Shown here: positions 7,414 to 15,369 of the stretch, piece after piece
How the letters are laid out: each line of letters starts with the position of its first letter
Position numbering within the stretch: position 1 is the first letter of the stretch
IMG/VR virus record: IMGVR_UViG_3300035666_000005
Span: 1-64,000 of that record
Length of the DNA: 64,000 nt
Strand: one strand, 5' to 3'
Origin: a virus
Notes under the pieces: generated by a model
Databases searched by the model: none
Seen by the model: only the letters and a program-made list of their open reading frames with translations
What the model was told of the DNA's origin: nothing
Made by a program: the position numbers and the translations under genes

Positions 7414-8322
7414 ATGAAAGAAAACTTACTACTTCCTGGAGATGAAATAAAATATACTGGAGATATCCAAACTTTATCAGATATTATTGATTGGGGTATA
7501 ATAGATTTTGACATACCAAAACTATGGAATAAAAATAAAGGAGAAAATATTTCTGTAATGGTTTGTGATACTGGAATTACAGATCATGAAGATTTAAAAG
7601 AAAATATTGATCATGATAAAGCTGCTAGTTTTATTGATAACGAAGATTATATTGATCATCAAGGACATGGAACTTGCGTTGCCGGTGTAATTGCTGCAAA
7701 AGATTCTGGATTCGGAACGGTTGGTGTCGCCCCACGTTGTAAAATTATACCAGTAAAATCTTTATCAAATAAAGGCTTTGCTACAAATAGAAGTTTAGAA
7801 AAAAGTTTAGAATATGCAATTAATATAAAACCAGATATTGTTAATATGTCTTTAGGTGGGCAATATGCACAAGGTGATATTTTTCACGGATTTTTAAAAG
7901 AATTAGAAGCGTTAAATATTCCTGTTATATGTGCCATGGGGAATTATGGAGAAAATTATTCATGTTTTCCTGCTGATTATCCAGAAACAATCGGGGTGAC
8001 TTCTTATAGAAAAGATCGGAATATATCTAATTTTTCTTCTAGAAGTAATGATGCTGATTTTGCTCTTCCAGGAGAAGATATTTTAACCACAAATTTAAAT
8101 AATCAATATTCTATTGTTAATGGAACAAGTTTTGCCGCACCATTTTTATCTGGACTGGTGGCTATTATTCTATCAGAAGCCAAGAAAAAAAATATAGTAT
8201 ATACAACAAAACAAATAAAAGAACTTTTAATACAAACCTGTAAAGATTATGGGCCAATTGGTAAAGATCGTCTTTTTGGGTATGGTATTATAGATGTGAA
8301 CAATTTAGAAAAATTAATCTAA
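7414..8322 (+). CDS. Subtilisin-like serine protease (S8 family)
   Basis: 302 residues. The catalytic triad is complete: Asp52 in CDTGI, His85 in GHGTCVAGV and Ser239 in NGTSFAAP. The oxyanion Asn177 lies in CAMGN. The order and spacing are those of a normal peptidase S8 domain filling the whole protein. There is no signal peptide and only a short N-terminal extension (about 35 residues), as in intracellular subtilisins. The GTGTAA motif upstream suggests late expression. Possible roles are virion maturation, host proteolysis or lysis. None is shown by sequence. The stop overlaps thyX (convergent) by four bases. Confidence 0.9.
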   Translation: MKENLLLPGDEIKYTGDIQTLSDIIDWGIIDFDIPKLWNKNKGENISVMVCDTGITDHEDLKENIDHDKAASFIDNEDYIDHQGHGTCVAGVIAAKDSGFGTVGVAPRCKIIPVKSLSNKGFATNRSLEKSLEYAINIKPDIVNMSLGGQYAQGDIFHGFLKELEALNIPVICAMGNYGENYSCFPADYPETIGVTSYRKDRNISNFSSRSNDADFALPGEDILTTNLNNQYSIVNGTSFAAPFLSGLVAIILSEAKKKNIVYTTKQIKELLIQTCKDYGPIGKDRLFGYGIIDVNNLEKLI

Positions 8323-8969
8323 TTGCACCAATTTAAAGCTTTGCTGGTATTGGGAAAATAATCTATAAATATTTTTTTAATTTCTAGAGCTATTTCTCTA
8401 TGTTCTTTTTGTGTATCTTCATTCGCCCTTAAATCTATATAATGAATCCAAGAACGGATTGTACCTGACATATAGAGTGTTGTTTGCGTATTTAAAGGCA
8501 ATAACATTCTAGCACATTCTTTTGCAACTCCTTTTGCAATTAATTTATTATAAATATAAACGCACTGATTTTGCGCTTGTTCAATTTCTTCTTTTAGTTC
8601 GAGATAACTTCCAATATCAATTGGTTCGTCTCCGACTTGTCGATTTGTTTTACCCTGCTTTCTAAGCTCGATATATTCTAATTCTGTTGCCGCAGAATAT
8701 CTTTGACTAAATTCCTGAAAAGAAAAACTTCTATGTCGCAAAATTTGGGCGGCAATCGCACGACTTGTCTTAATTTCTACGGTCATAGAAACCATCTCAA
8801 ATGGACTCCAATGCCTATGTTTAATAAGATATTCTAAAAGTTTGGGTGCGGTTTCTGTATTTAGTTGGTTGGTTGGGTTGCTTACTCTCGCACAATAAGA
8901 GATTAATTCTTCGGGATTATTAATACCAGTAACGCATGGGTTTGATAAAGAAATTAACTTAACATTCAT
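8319..8969 (-). CDS. thyX: Flavin-dependent thymidylate synthase
   Basis: 216 residues. The ThyX signature RHRSFSFQEFSQRY is at 78-91, matching RHR-x7-S and the surrounding conserved ExSxRY block. The enzyme methylates dUMP to dTMP with methylene-tetrahydrofolate, FAD and NADPH. With the dCMP deaminase, dNMP kinase and B12-dependent reductase elsewhere in the window it forms a phage dNTP pathway. A TTGAAT-N17-TATCAT promoter lies directly before it, with only six bases between the -10 box and the ATG at 8969, predicting a leaderless message. Confidence 0.95.
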   Translation of the reverse strand: MNVKLISLSNPCVTGINNPEELISYCARVSNPTNQLNTETAPKLLEYLIKHRHWSPFEMVSMTVEIKTSRAIAAQILRHRSFSFQEFSQRYSAATELEYIELRKQGKTNRQVGDEPIDIGSYLELKEEIEQAQNQCVYIYNKLIAKGVAKECARMLLPLNTQTTLYMSGTIRSWIHYIDLRANEDTQKEHREIALEIKKIFIDYFPNTSKALNWCN

Positions 8970-8975
8970 TAAGTA

Positions 8976-9004
8976 ATGATATAATTAATTGAATTAAAAT
9001 TCAA
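8976..9004 (-). promoter_or_regulatory. Sigma70-type promoter of thyX, with palindrome
   Basis: Minus strand: TTGAAT (9004-8999), 17-nt spacer, TATCAT (8981-8976), then 6 nt to the thyX ATG. The -35 part is one arm of a 16-nt inverted repeat TTGAATT-TT-AATTCAA (8989-9004) that overlaps the stop codon of the upstream gene and could be an operator. Identical -35 and -10 hexamers and spacing precede the dNMP kinase gene. Confidence 0.65.
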
Positions 9005-9660
9005 GACTTATCTTTATTAGGTTCAAATTGGTAAAAATACAATTCTTCATCGCCAGCAAACCAGCGACTACCAGTTTGTTCACAAGAGAATTCTTTACTA
9101 AATACTTTCCATTTTTCGTGACCTTTTAATTCTTTACCAATAAAAGCGCCCCCATCACGCCAAACAATACGATTTCCGGGCTGGAAAAAATATTGACCAC
9201 CCTTGCCAATTAAAAGATGCCCCTGTTTATGACCTCCAGGATTTTCACTTTGCCCAGTTTGGTGTTGTGGTCCATAAGCCCAATCAAATGTCATTAAATA
9301 CGTAGCATCATGCCATTCCCGATTTTTCAATACAATTTTACAAGCACTATGTTTTAAATATTCGTACCTATTCACTGTAACATATGGAGAGTAACAATCC
9401 CAAAGTTCTAACCAGTCTAATGGAAAGTTCGTTAAGCCTTCTTCCGGAAGAAGATCTGTTAAATAATGGATAGGAACACGAGCATGTACGCTACCCATTT
9501 CAGTCATTACGGAAAAAAGGGCGCAACGCCGATTTAAAGAGGTAAACCCAAACACTTCTACCGGAATAAACTCATTTGTACTCCTAGGTTCTTTATCATG
9601 TAAAAAACTTGTATCTAAATAAGCAGAAAAAAGTGGTATATCTGTATTAATATATGCCAT
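9001..9660 (-). CDS. Conserved-looking hypothetical protein
   Basis: 219 residues, rich in Trp, Tyr, Phe and His, with several GG/HH-type motifs in the middle (GPQHQTGQSENPGGHKQGH). No membrane segment. The composition is that of a compact globular protein. The ATG is at 9660, divergent from the small membrane protein gene at 9695. The stop lies in the palindrome of the thyX promoter. I do not recognise the family. Confidence 0.65.
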   Translation of the reverse strand: MAYINTDIPLFSAYLDTSFLHDKEPRSTNEFIPVEVFGFTSLNRRCALFSVMTEMGSVHARVPIHYLTDLLPEEGLTNFPLDWLELWDCYSPYVTVNRYEYLKHSACKIVLKNREWHDATYLMTFDWAYGPQHQTGQSENPGGHKQGHLLIGKGGQYFFQPGNRIVWRDGGAFIGKELKGHEKWKVFSKEFSCEQTGSRWFAGDEELYFYQFEPNKDKS

Positions 9661-9662
9661 TT

Positions 9663-9670
9663 ATGTGTAA
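9663..9670 (+). promoter_or_regulatory. ATGTGTAA candidate late-promoter motif
   Basis: Exact ATGTGTAA followed by TATATAATAT, 24 nt upstream of the ATG at 9695. It heads the two-gene unit of small membrane proteins. Confidence 0.45.
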
Positions 9671-9694
9671 TATATAATATCATACATTTTTACC

Positions 9695-10033
9695 ATGCTT
9701 ACTTCTAATAAAAATATTAAAAAAATTGTAGCAAATAACCCAAAACCAGTGCAATTATCAGATTTTTTATCATTTGATAATATATGGAAATTGGCAATTT
9801 TGGCATTTATGGTCGCCAGTTTATATTTGCAAAATAATTTTATTACAAAAAATGAATTCACCCAAACAGAAGAAAAAGTACAAAGAATTGAACTTGTTCT
9901 TGGTCAATTAGAAATTAAAAATCAAATAGATCTTTCACAAAATAAAACACTAGAACTAATAGAAATAAGGTTAAGGCAGATAGAGCAAATGGTTGCTATT
10001 TTGGAATCTAGGCGAAATGAAAAAACAAACTAA
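9695..10033 (+). CDS. Small membrane protein with coiled coil, possible lysis role
   Basis: 112 residues. One transmembrane segment lies at about 31-46 (KLAILAFMVASLYL). A Glu/Gln/Leu-rich heptad-like coiled coil follows to the C-terminus (about 55-108). This single-TM plus periplasmic coiled-coil design is common among phage inner-membrane spanins and other envelope proteins, but also among unrelated phage proteins. Its last codons overlap the next membrane gene. The ATGTGTAA motif upstream fits late timing. The antisense frame at 9661-9861 is judged a shadow. Confidence 0.65.
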   Translation: MLTSNKNIKKIVANNPKPVQLSDFLSFDNIWKLAILAFMVASLYLQNNFITKNEFTQTEEKVQRIELVLGQLEIKNQIDLSQNKTLELIEIRLRQIEQMVAILESRRNEKTN

Positions 10034-10229
10034 AAAAATAATAAATTTAATACTTAAATCAATGTTCGTAGTTTCAATGGTATTATTTAGTATTTCGGTA
10101 TGTCTCTTTTCGGCAAGAGTCGGTTTTGGGTTTAATTTTGGACCACCATTTTGTTGGGCCTCATTTTTGCAAATGGGGCTTTTTATGTTAAGTGGGTGGG
10201 CTTTTAATAAAGAATTATTTTATACTTAA
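10017..10229 (+). CDS. Two-TM small membrane protein, holin candidate
   Basis: 70 residues from the ATG at 10017, inside the end of the preceding gene (overlap 17 nt). An in-frame TTG at 9993 is less likely. It has a basic N-terminus (KKQTKK), then hydrophobic segments at about 10-33 and 44-62. Small size, two TM segments, a basic end and coupling to another membrane protein behind a late-type motif are holin-like features, yet holins share no sequence signature. The stop overlaps the convergent MoxR gene by four bases. Confidence 0.55.
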   Translation: MKKQTKKIINLILKSMFVVSMVLFSISVCLFSARVGFGFNFGPPFCWASFLQMGLFMLSGWAFNKELFYT

Positions 10230-11260
10230 AAATAAGTAATATTTCCTACCTGTTTAAGAGCATGGTTAATCATGCGGATGTCGTCTTTACTAACAGATTT
10301 TAGTTTAGAAATCTCTTCTAATGCTGGTTTAAAATATGGCGCATGATCCAGAATAAATGTTTTAAAATGAGCGTCACTAAAAAACAATGACGTAATACGC
10401 TCATTATCAATAGTAGGCAAAAAGAATTTCATGTAGTCCGCTTTTCTTTTAATAAGAGGTAATGCGGCCTGAAAATTATTTTCGTCATTAAAAAATTGTT
10501 GGGCTTTCTTCGCATCTTTTAATTTATAAAGACTTTTAATTTTATCTTCAAGACTGCCAAGTTTTAGAGTTGCAATTAATTTTGTGGGATTCGTTTCTAC
10601 TGGAAGGACATCGAATACATCCCCACCTTCTTTATGGATTTCTAGAGCGTAGTCAAGCCTACGTGGAGAAACTAATTTTTTAGCTTTATCCGGCATTCCG
10701 TTCCACCATTCTAATGATGATTTAGCCCAATCTTTACCAAATTTATTTTCAAAATATTCAATATCAGGAACAAAGGGAACTTTAATACGAACTTGAAAAC
10801 GGTCTATTTGAGCACCATCAAGTTCTTCTACATCATAATCCTCTTCATCATCACTTGGATTGATAGCTGCCCAGACAACTTTAAGATTCGGGAATTTGCG
10901 ACCATTAATACTTTTAAATTGAATAAGTTCCATTGTTGCGTTACGAATCTTTTTATGACTACGATTGTATTCGTCAAAAAATATAGCTTGCAAATTAGTA
11001 TCTATCATCCTTTTAGGAAGGACAAAATCTAAATAAGATGTATTTTTTGATATTGATTCTTTTGGAATTCCAATTAGATCGACCCACGGATCGAGAGTAC
11101 TACTTGAAAAATAGATCCACCCATTTTCTCCGAAATTCTCATTAAAAATTTTTTCAATAATTGCTGTTTTTCCTACTCCGTGACGACCTTCTAATAAAAC
11201 ATTTTTATTTAATTTTAAATAAAGGCGCAATTTTTCTTCTAACATGTGTGCGGTTAACAT
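10226..11260 (-). CDS. MoxR-type AAA+ ATPase
   Basis: 344 residues. Walker A GRHGVGKTA is at 25-33, Walker B AIFFDE at 92-97, a sensor-1 Asn in AAINPSDD near 134 and a DRFQVRI arginine block near 153. The WVDLIG and DEYNR blocks are typical of MoxR/dynein-like AAA+ proteins. MoxR ATPases act as chaperones with a VWA-domain partner, and the next gene upstream (11292-12530) is exactly such a partner. A TATAAT box (11272-11267) sits six bases before the ATG at 11260, so the ATPase may also be made from its own leaderless message. Confidence 0.85.
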   Translation of the reverse strand: MLTAHMLEEKLRLYLKLNKNVLLEGRHGVGKTAIIEKIFNENFGENGWIYFSSSTLDPWVDLIGIPKESISKNTSYLDFVLPKRMIDTNLQAIFFDEYNRSHKKIRNATMELIQFKSINGRKFPNLKVVWAAINPSDDEEDYDVEELDGAQIDRFQVRIKVPFVPDIEYFENKFGKDWAKSSLEWWNGMPDKAKKLVSPRRLDYALEIHKEGGDVFDVLPVETNPTKLIATLKLGSLEDKIKSLYKLKDAKKAQQFFNDENNFQAALPLIKRKADYMKFFLPTIDNERITSLFFSDAHFKTFILDHAPYFKPALEEISKLKSVSKDDIRMINHALKQVGNITYF

Positions 11261-11266
11261 ATTTGT

Positions 11267-11272
11267 ATTATA
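11267..11272 (-). promoter_or_regulatory. -10 box before the MoxR gene
   Basis: A perfect TATAAT on the minus strand, 6 nt before the ATG at 11260. The best -35 is weak (TAGACT with a 16-nt spacer). The spacing to the start codon is the same as in the thyX and dNMP kinase promoters. Confidence 0.4.
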
Positions 11273-11291
11273 AGATATTTTGTATTAAAGT

Positions 11292-12530
11292 CTATTCAAA
11301 ATTTTTAAGTTCATGTAATTTACAACCCTGTGGAATATAAGCAGTTGTACTATCATTTGTTAAAAACCAGTTCCATTTTTTTCTTTGGTCTTCTGGAATT
11401 TGCGCGCCATAACCCCAACCATCAGTAAGAACCCATACAAAAGGTTTAACTTTTTTATTATTATAAATAAAATCAGTAATACAGCGGAAACTTGTGCCAC
11501 CGCCACCATCAAGTTTTTGTTTTTTTAGGTCTACTTCGTAAACTTCGGTATCGAAAGCAAAATATTTAACATCAAATTTTTCTGGATCTAAGCTTTTTGC
11601 CGCATGAAAAAATCGTGGAGCTAAACCCCAGCACGAACCACTTGTATCCATAAAAAACCAAGTAGCAACTTTCTCACTTTCGGTTTTTCGTAATGTTTGT
11701 TCAATATCAGATGGAAGAAAAATATTAAAGTTTAAATTATATAGACGGCGATCTTTCATTACCCAATGAGATTCTAAATCTTCATCTTTAGACATTTTCT
11801 TTTCAAAGCGCCGAATAACACTTTCCCATTTTTTCTTATACTGCGTTGGTTTATTATTAATTTTTTGAATTAACCCGCCTTTAGTATTACCTATGGATTT
11901 GTCTTCATTTTTACGTGTATTTTTTTCAGCGTCTTCAGTAATATTTTTAAGGCTTTCGGAATCTTCCTCGGAAAGATTGTTGATAATCTGCTGCACCGAA
12001 TCTTCTGGAAAATCTCCAAGACCGCTATGATCATTTACAAGACGTTTGTTTTTTACAAACTTCGCATCTTTTAAAAGTCTATTATAATAATATTCAAAAT
12101 TATTCCATGGTAAAATATTTGGATCATTATCAAATGAATTATCAAGCCAATAATATTCAGTCTTTGGGTCTATTTCTTTACGATTAAATTTAAAATATTT
12201 AGCAAGACTTTCATTTACAACAATATCCATTGCTTGGTTTGCAAGATTAGACATTTTCTTGCCAGCACGTTTGCCATGAGAATTAATTACATGAAGACAT
12301 TCGTGAGCAATAATAAATTTTTTGTTATGTTCTGATTGTTTTTCCCAAAATTTTTTATTAATTAAAAATTCAACGCAGTTACCTTCTTTATTAAATCCAA
12401 CGCATGCAGTAGGAACATCACTACTATAAATAGGCTTAACCAAACGCCAAAATTGATAAAATACCCCATGATGCTCAAGAAGAGATTCCAGAATTTGTCT
12501 GTATTCTTCATATGTAAGATTTTGGTTCAC
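11292..12530 (-). CDS. DUF2201-type metallopeptidase/VWA-like protein
   Basis: 412 residues with two parts. The N-terminal domain contains IIAHECLHVINSH (HExxH at 76-80), the putative metallopeptidase half of the DUF2201/VWA-like family. The C-terminal domain contains a MIDAS-like FMDTSGS near 290-296, GGGGTSFR near 340 and LTDGWG near 370, as in von Willebrand A domains. A charged disordered linker (about 185-230) separates them. It starts with GTG at 12530, overlapping the upstream stop as GTGA. It is paired with the MoxR ATPase, a known type of ATPase-VWA chaperone couple. The target protein is unknown. Confidence 0.8.
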   Translation of the reverse strand: MNQNLTYEEYRQILESLLEHHGVFYQFWRLVKPIYSSDVPTACVGFNKEGNCVEFLINKKFWEKQSEHNKKFIIAHECLHVINSHGKRAGKKMSNLANQAMDIVVNESLAKYFKFNRKEIDPKTEYYWLDNSFDNDPNILPWNNFEYYYNRLLKDAKFVKNKRLVNDHSGLGDFPEDSVQQIINNLSEEDSESLKNITEDAEKNTRKNEDKSIGNTKGGLIQKINNKPTQYKKKWESVIRRFEKKMSKDEDLESHWVMKDRRLYNLNFNIFLPSDIEQTLRKTESEKVATWFFMDTSGSCWGLAPRFFHAAKSLDPEKFDVKYFAFDTEVYEVDLKKQKLDGGGGTSFRCITDFIYNNKKVKPFVWVLTDGWGYGAQIPEDQRKKWNWFLTNDSTTAYIPQGCKLHELKNFE

Positions 12531-12814
12531 AAAAATTCTTTTTCAGCCGCCTGTTTTAATTCTTCAGCATCTTGATAATAACCAGCATTTGCTAAGATTG
12601 TGGGGGTATAAATAATCCAATGCTCACCTTCATCTTTCATTCGATTGTGAAAAACTCGTAAAATGGCCCCCAATTGAATTGAATCTTCTTCTGTTTTAAG
12701 TGATTCTAAAAGAGACTCAACTCCACGGGTGGCAATTTCAGAAGGGTCAGAATCAATATTAGCCTTTATATTTTTTGACCAATCAACGCCTTCTACTGTC
12801 CATGTTACTATCAT
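12527..12814 (-). CDS. Small hypothetical protein upstream of the VWA gene
   Basis: 95 residues, acidic and mostly helical, with GVDWSKNIKANIDSDP at the start. No motif recognised. It is coupled to the VWA gene (GTGA overlap) and is the first gene of the unit, placed behind a TTGACT-N17-TATCAT promoter. It may be a third component of the MoxR-VWA module. That is only inferred from position. Confidence 0.65.
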   Translation of the reverse strand: MIVTWTVEGVDWSKNIKANIDSDPSEIATRGVESLLESLKTEEDSIQLGAILRVFHNRMKDEGEHWIIYTPTILANAGYYQDAEELKQAAEKEFL

Positions 12815-12823
12815 ATATTCAAT

Positions 12824-12852
12824 ATGATAGAACTATTTTATTTATGAGTCAA
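12824..12852 (-). promoter_or_regulatory. Sigma70-type promoter of the MoxR-VWA unit
   Basis: Minus strand TTGACT (12852-12847), 17-nt spacer, TATCAT (12829-12824), 9 nt before the ATG at 12814. The predicted 5' leader is only two or three bases. Confidence 0.65.
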
Positions 12853-12858
12853 TAAGAT

Positions 12859-13740
12859 TTACCAACTCTTACAAGCCCAATATCTCGCTTTATATTTTGG
12901 GCCTGGGTTTGAACAATTGTGTCGGGCACGAAAACTTTTTCTGCGAGCTGGAATATTTTTTTTAATTTTCATATTCGGATCTCCGAATCTTACAATAACA
13001 ACATTACCACTTTGATTCTTAACATACACGGCAAATTTTTTAGGACCGCCTGGGGTTCGAAATGGTTTATTTAAAGTTACTTTTCTTCCTTGATATTCAG
13101 AACCTTGAGCTTTTTTCCAAGCTTCTTTTGAAGGACGATCTTTATCTCCAGGTTTTGCTGGCTTATAATTTTTGCCTTCTCTTTTCTTTTTGCGCCTAAT
13201 ATTTTCCCAAAGACCTGGTCTTTCTTTTGCAATATCAATTTCTACAACATCGTTTTCATCAAATGCGACTTCTTCCGCCGTAACATATTCCGATTCTTCT
13301 GGGATATAAAGATTATCTACAGTAAGATCTTCTGCAGCAGCATCTACTTCTGAATCTTCTGGTTCTTCTCCATTTTCATCTACAAACATTACATAATTAT
13401 GAATTGTAAGCATATAATCTTCAGTAATAGCAATTTTCCCCTGTAACCAAGATTCAGTTAAATTGTTTTTAACCATTTGGTCATTTAAAGATTCTAAAAT
13501 ATTTTCTGCATGTTTTTTAATAGAATTTAAGGATCCTACGGACATATTGAAAAAATCTTGTTTATATTCCTCTAAACTTTCTGCTGCTTCAATACTTGCG
13601 TTAGCTTTTTTAAATTGGGAATAACATACGGCGGCACGTTGTTTTTGATCGGGGAATTCTTTATTCATTGTTTCGTCGCCCATGCAACGAGAAACGAATT
13701 CTTCTTGTTTTTCTGATTTTTGGGGGCCGGGAATTGGCAT
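12859..13740 (-). CDS. Multi-domain phage protein of the head-morphogenesis type
   Basis: 293 residues. The N-terminus MPIPGPQKSEKQEEFVSRCM followed by EFPDQKQRAAVCYSQ is a tag seen at the start of many phage prohead or portal-associated proteins. A central acidic helical part (45-165) follows. Around 175-210 PGLWENIRRKKKREG and KPGDKDRPSKEAW form a common phage motif. The C-terminus has a beta segment and RRKSFRARHNCSNPGP with two more Cys, a basic Cys-containing block often found in the same protein group. The role is probably structural or assembly-related. The precise function is unknown. The ATG at 13740 is divergent from the tail-tube-like genes. Confidence 0.7.
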   Translation of the reverse strand: MPIPGPQKSEKQEEFVSRCMGDETMNKEFPDQKQRAAVCYSQFKKANASIEAAESLEEYKQDFFNMSVGSLNSIKKHAENILESLNDQMVKNNLTESWLQGKIAITEDYMLTIHNYVMFVDENGEEPEDSEVDAAAEDLTVDNLYIPEESEYVTAEEVAFDENDVVEIDIAKERPGLWENIRRKKKREGKNYKPAKPGDKDRPSKEAWKKAQGSEYQGRKVTLNKPFRTPGGPKKFAVYVKNQSGNVVIVRFGDPNMKIKKNIPARRKSFRARHNCSNPGPKYKARYWACKSW

Positions 13741-13773
13741 ATATATTATTTACATTAATTATAAAAATTAAGC

Positions 13774-13792
13774 CACCTATAAATAGGTGTAA
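13774..13792 (+). promoter_or_regulatory. Palindrome overlapping a GTGTAA motif
   Basis: CACCTAT-AA-ATAGGTG (13774-13789) is a perfect 7-bp inverted repeat with a 2-nt centre. Its right arm runs into GGTGTAA (13786-13792), the variant late motif, 9 nt before the ATG at 13802. It could be an operator that controls the tail-tube genes or the divergent gene at 13740. It also contains TATAAATA, the T4 late-promoter sequence, perhaps by chance. Confidence 0.4.
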
Positions 13793-13801
13793 AATATTAT
13801 A

Positions 13802-14596
13802 ATGTACGGTAGAAATATATATGCAGACCAAAGATTAATTATTAATCAACAAATATTATCAGGGGTCACAGATTTTAATGCTAATTTTGATATTCCATAT
13901 GAAAATATAGATTTACTTGGCGGAAGATTTGCGGCTGCAATACAAGGAGAATTATCTAAAAATATATCTTTTAGTAGATTTCTAATACAATCAGATCCTT
14001 TAAAATATTTAACTGGAAACGCTTCTTGTAATGGTTTTGTAGATTATAAAAATTATTCGTTTGGTTTCGAAAGTGGTTATTTAACAAATTATAATGCAAG
14101 CTGTTCAGTTAATGATATTGTTATAGTAAATACAGATTTTATTGTTTTTGGAAATATTGGGGGTGATATTAAAGATCCAATATTACCATCCCAAAATACA
14201 GATAATATCTATGTTGCTAATTATGGAAATATTTTTGTATCTGCTACTCAAGGCCAAACTAATCGTATAATATCTTTTGAATATAACGTAGCATGTGAAA
14301 GAATACCAATTTTTGGATTAGGATCGATCAACCCAATTGGTGTTTTTTTAAAAAAACCTTTAACTATTGAATTGACTTTAAATATAGAAATAGATGATTA
14401 CGAATCTCCGAATATTCAAAATCTATTATGTACTCCAGAAATACAAAATATAACAATAGATTTAAAAAATTGTAATAATTCTATAATTATAGAGAGTTTC
14501 TATGTTCCAAATGCAAGATTAATATCTAATTCTTATGCTGCTAGTATAGATAATGCAGCAAATGTTGAGTTAGTTTTTCGTAGTTTTTTAATGTAA
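13802..14596 (+). CDS. Tail-tube-like structural protein, copy 1
   Basis: 264 residues with high beta content and many Asn, Ile and Ser. The pattern is AAIQGELSKNISFSRFLIQ, a loop with DPL, then SFGFESGYLTNYNASCSV and VYG/FGNIGGDI-type strands. This recalls phage tail-tube or major tail-like proteins. It is followed after eight bases by a paralogue of the same fold (14605-15369), aligned at the FDIPYENIDLLGG / FRVPMEPIRSLGA and LTGN/IESIIN segments. No signal peptide or catalytic residue. The late-type motif and divergent palindrome lie upstream. Confidence 0.55.
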   Translation: MYGRNIYADQRLIINQQILSGVTDFNANFDIPYENIDLLGGRFAAAIQGELSKNISFSRFLIQSDPLKYLTGNASCNGFVDYKNYSFGFESGYLTNYNASCSVNDIVIVNTDFIVFGNIGGDIKDPILPSQNTDNIYVANYGNIFVSATQGQTNRIISFEYNVACERIPIFGLGSINPIGVFLKKPLTIELTLNIEIDDYESPNIQNLLCTPEIQNITIDLKNCNNSIIIESFYVPNARLISNSYAASIDNAANVELVFRSFLM

Positions 14597-14604
14597 TTAA
14601 ATAA

Positions 14605-15369
14605 ATGGCTATTATTAATTATACAAATATCGCTGTTAATATTGCTGGTTACAGTTCTTTATATGTAAGTAATGCAAATTTTTCTTTTAGAGTTCCAATG
14701 GAGCCTATAAGAAGTTTGGGTGCAAAAAAATCTATTAATGATATTGCTAATGGCCCTGTGGAAGGCAACTTAAATATTGAATATATAATAACATCAAATG
14801 ACCCTGGCAAAGCAATATTTGAATCAATTATTAATAATCCTCAAAATTATCAAGGGAATAGTGTTACTATTGGTGGAAAAACTTTTCCTAACGCATATTT
14901 AAATAGCCATACATTATCTGCTGAACCAAATTCTATTGTAAATGGTTCATTGTCATTTACAGTTTTTGGAGAAGGTGGTGGTCAAATGACACCATCAAAT
15001 CCAGAGTTTAATAATAATGTTAGCGTGGCTCACGGGGCCGCATCTACGATTGTTTCTAATGCAATAAGTTTTGATTATACTGCGACGGTAGATTGGGAAC
15101 CTATTTATATTTTAAATAGTTCAAATGTGAATGAAATTATTTTCAGGGGGGCTCAACAAGTTTTAAATATAAGAGGGCTTAATCTCGGCAAAGCAATTAA
15201 AACTTGCCCAGATGTCGAAGGAATTGTAAATATTAATATTGGCGCAATTTGTGAACCAAGTTCATTAGTAAATATAATGATTACTGGAGCTAAAATTCAA
15301 AGCTCGGAATCAACAATTAGTGCTGGCGGTTTTGTTGAAGGTTCTTACGAATTAGTAAAAAATTACTAA
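14605..15369 (+). CDS. Tail-tube-like structural protein, copy 2
   Basis: 254 residues, all-beta in composition. It shares with the preceding gene the start pattern (NANFSFRVPMEPIRSLG), the EGNLNIEYIITSNDPGKAIF block and a GSLSFTVFGEGGG strand before a second half that repeats similar strand spacing. Two tandem paralogues suggest two interacting subunits, for example main and minor tube or tail-completion proteins. The plus-strand unit ends one base before the convergent polymerase gene. Confidence 0.55.
   Translation: MAIINYTNIAVNIAGYSSLYVSNANFSFRVPMEPIRSLGAKKSINDIANGPVEGNLNIEYIITSNDPGKAIFESIINNPQNYQGNSVTIGGKTFPNAYLNSHTLSAEPNSIVNGSLSFTVFGEGGGQMTPSNPEFNNNVSVAHGAASTIVSNAISFDYTATVDWEPIYILNSSNVNEIIFRGAQQVLNIRGLNLGKAIKTCPDVEGIVNINIGAICEPSSLVNIMITGAKIQSSESTISAGGFVEGSYELVKNY

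Noticed and set aside
9661-9861. Minus-strand ORF antisense to the membrane protein
   Set aside because: It is opposite a coiled-coil plus TM protein with normal composition and a late motif. The antisense frame has no coupling or motif.
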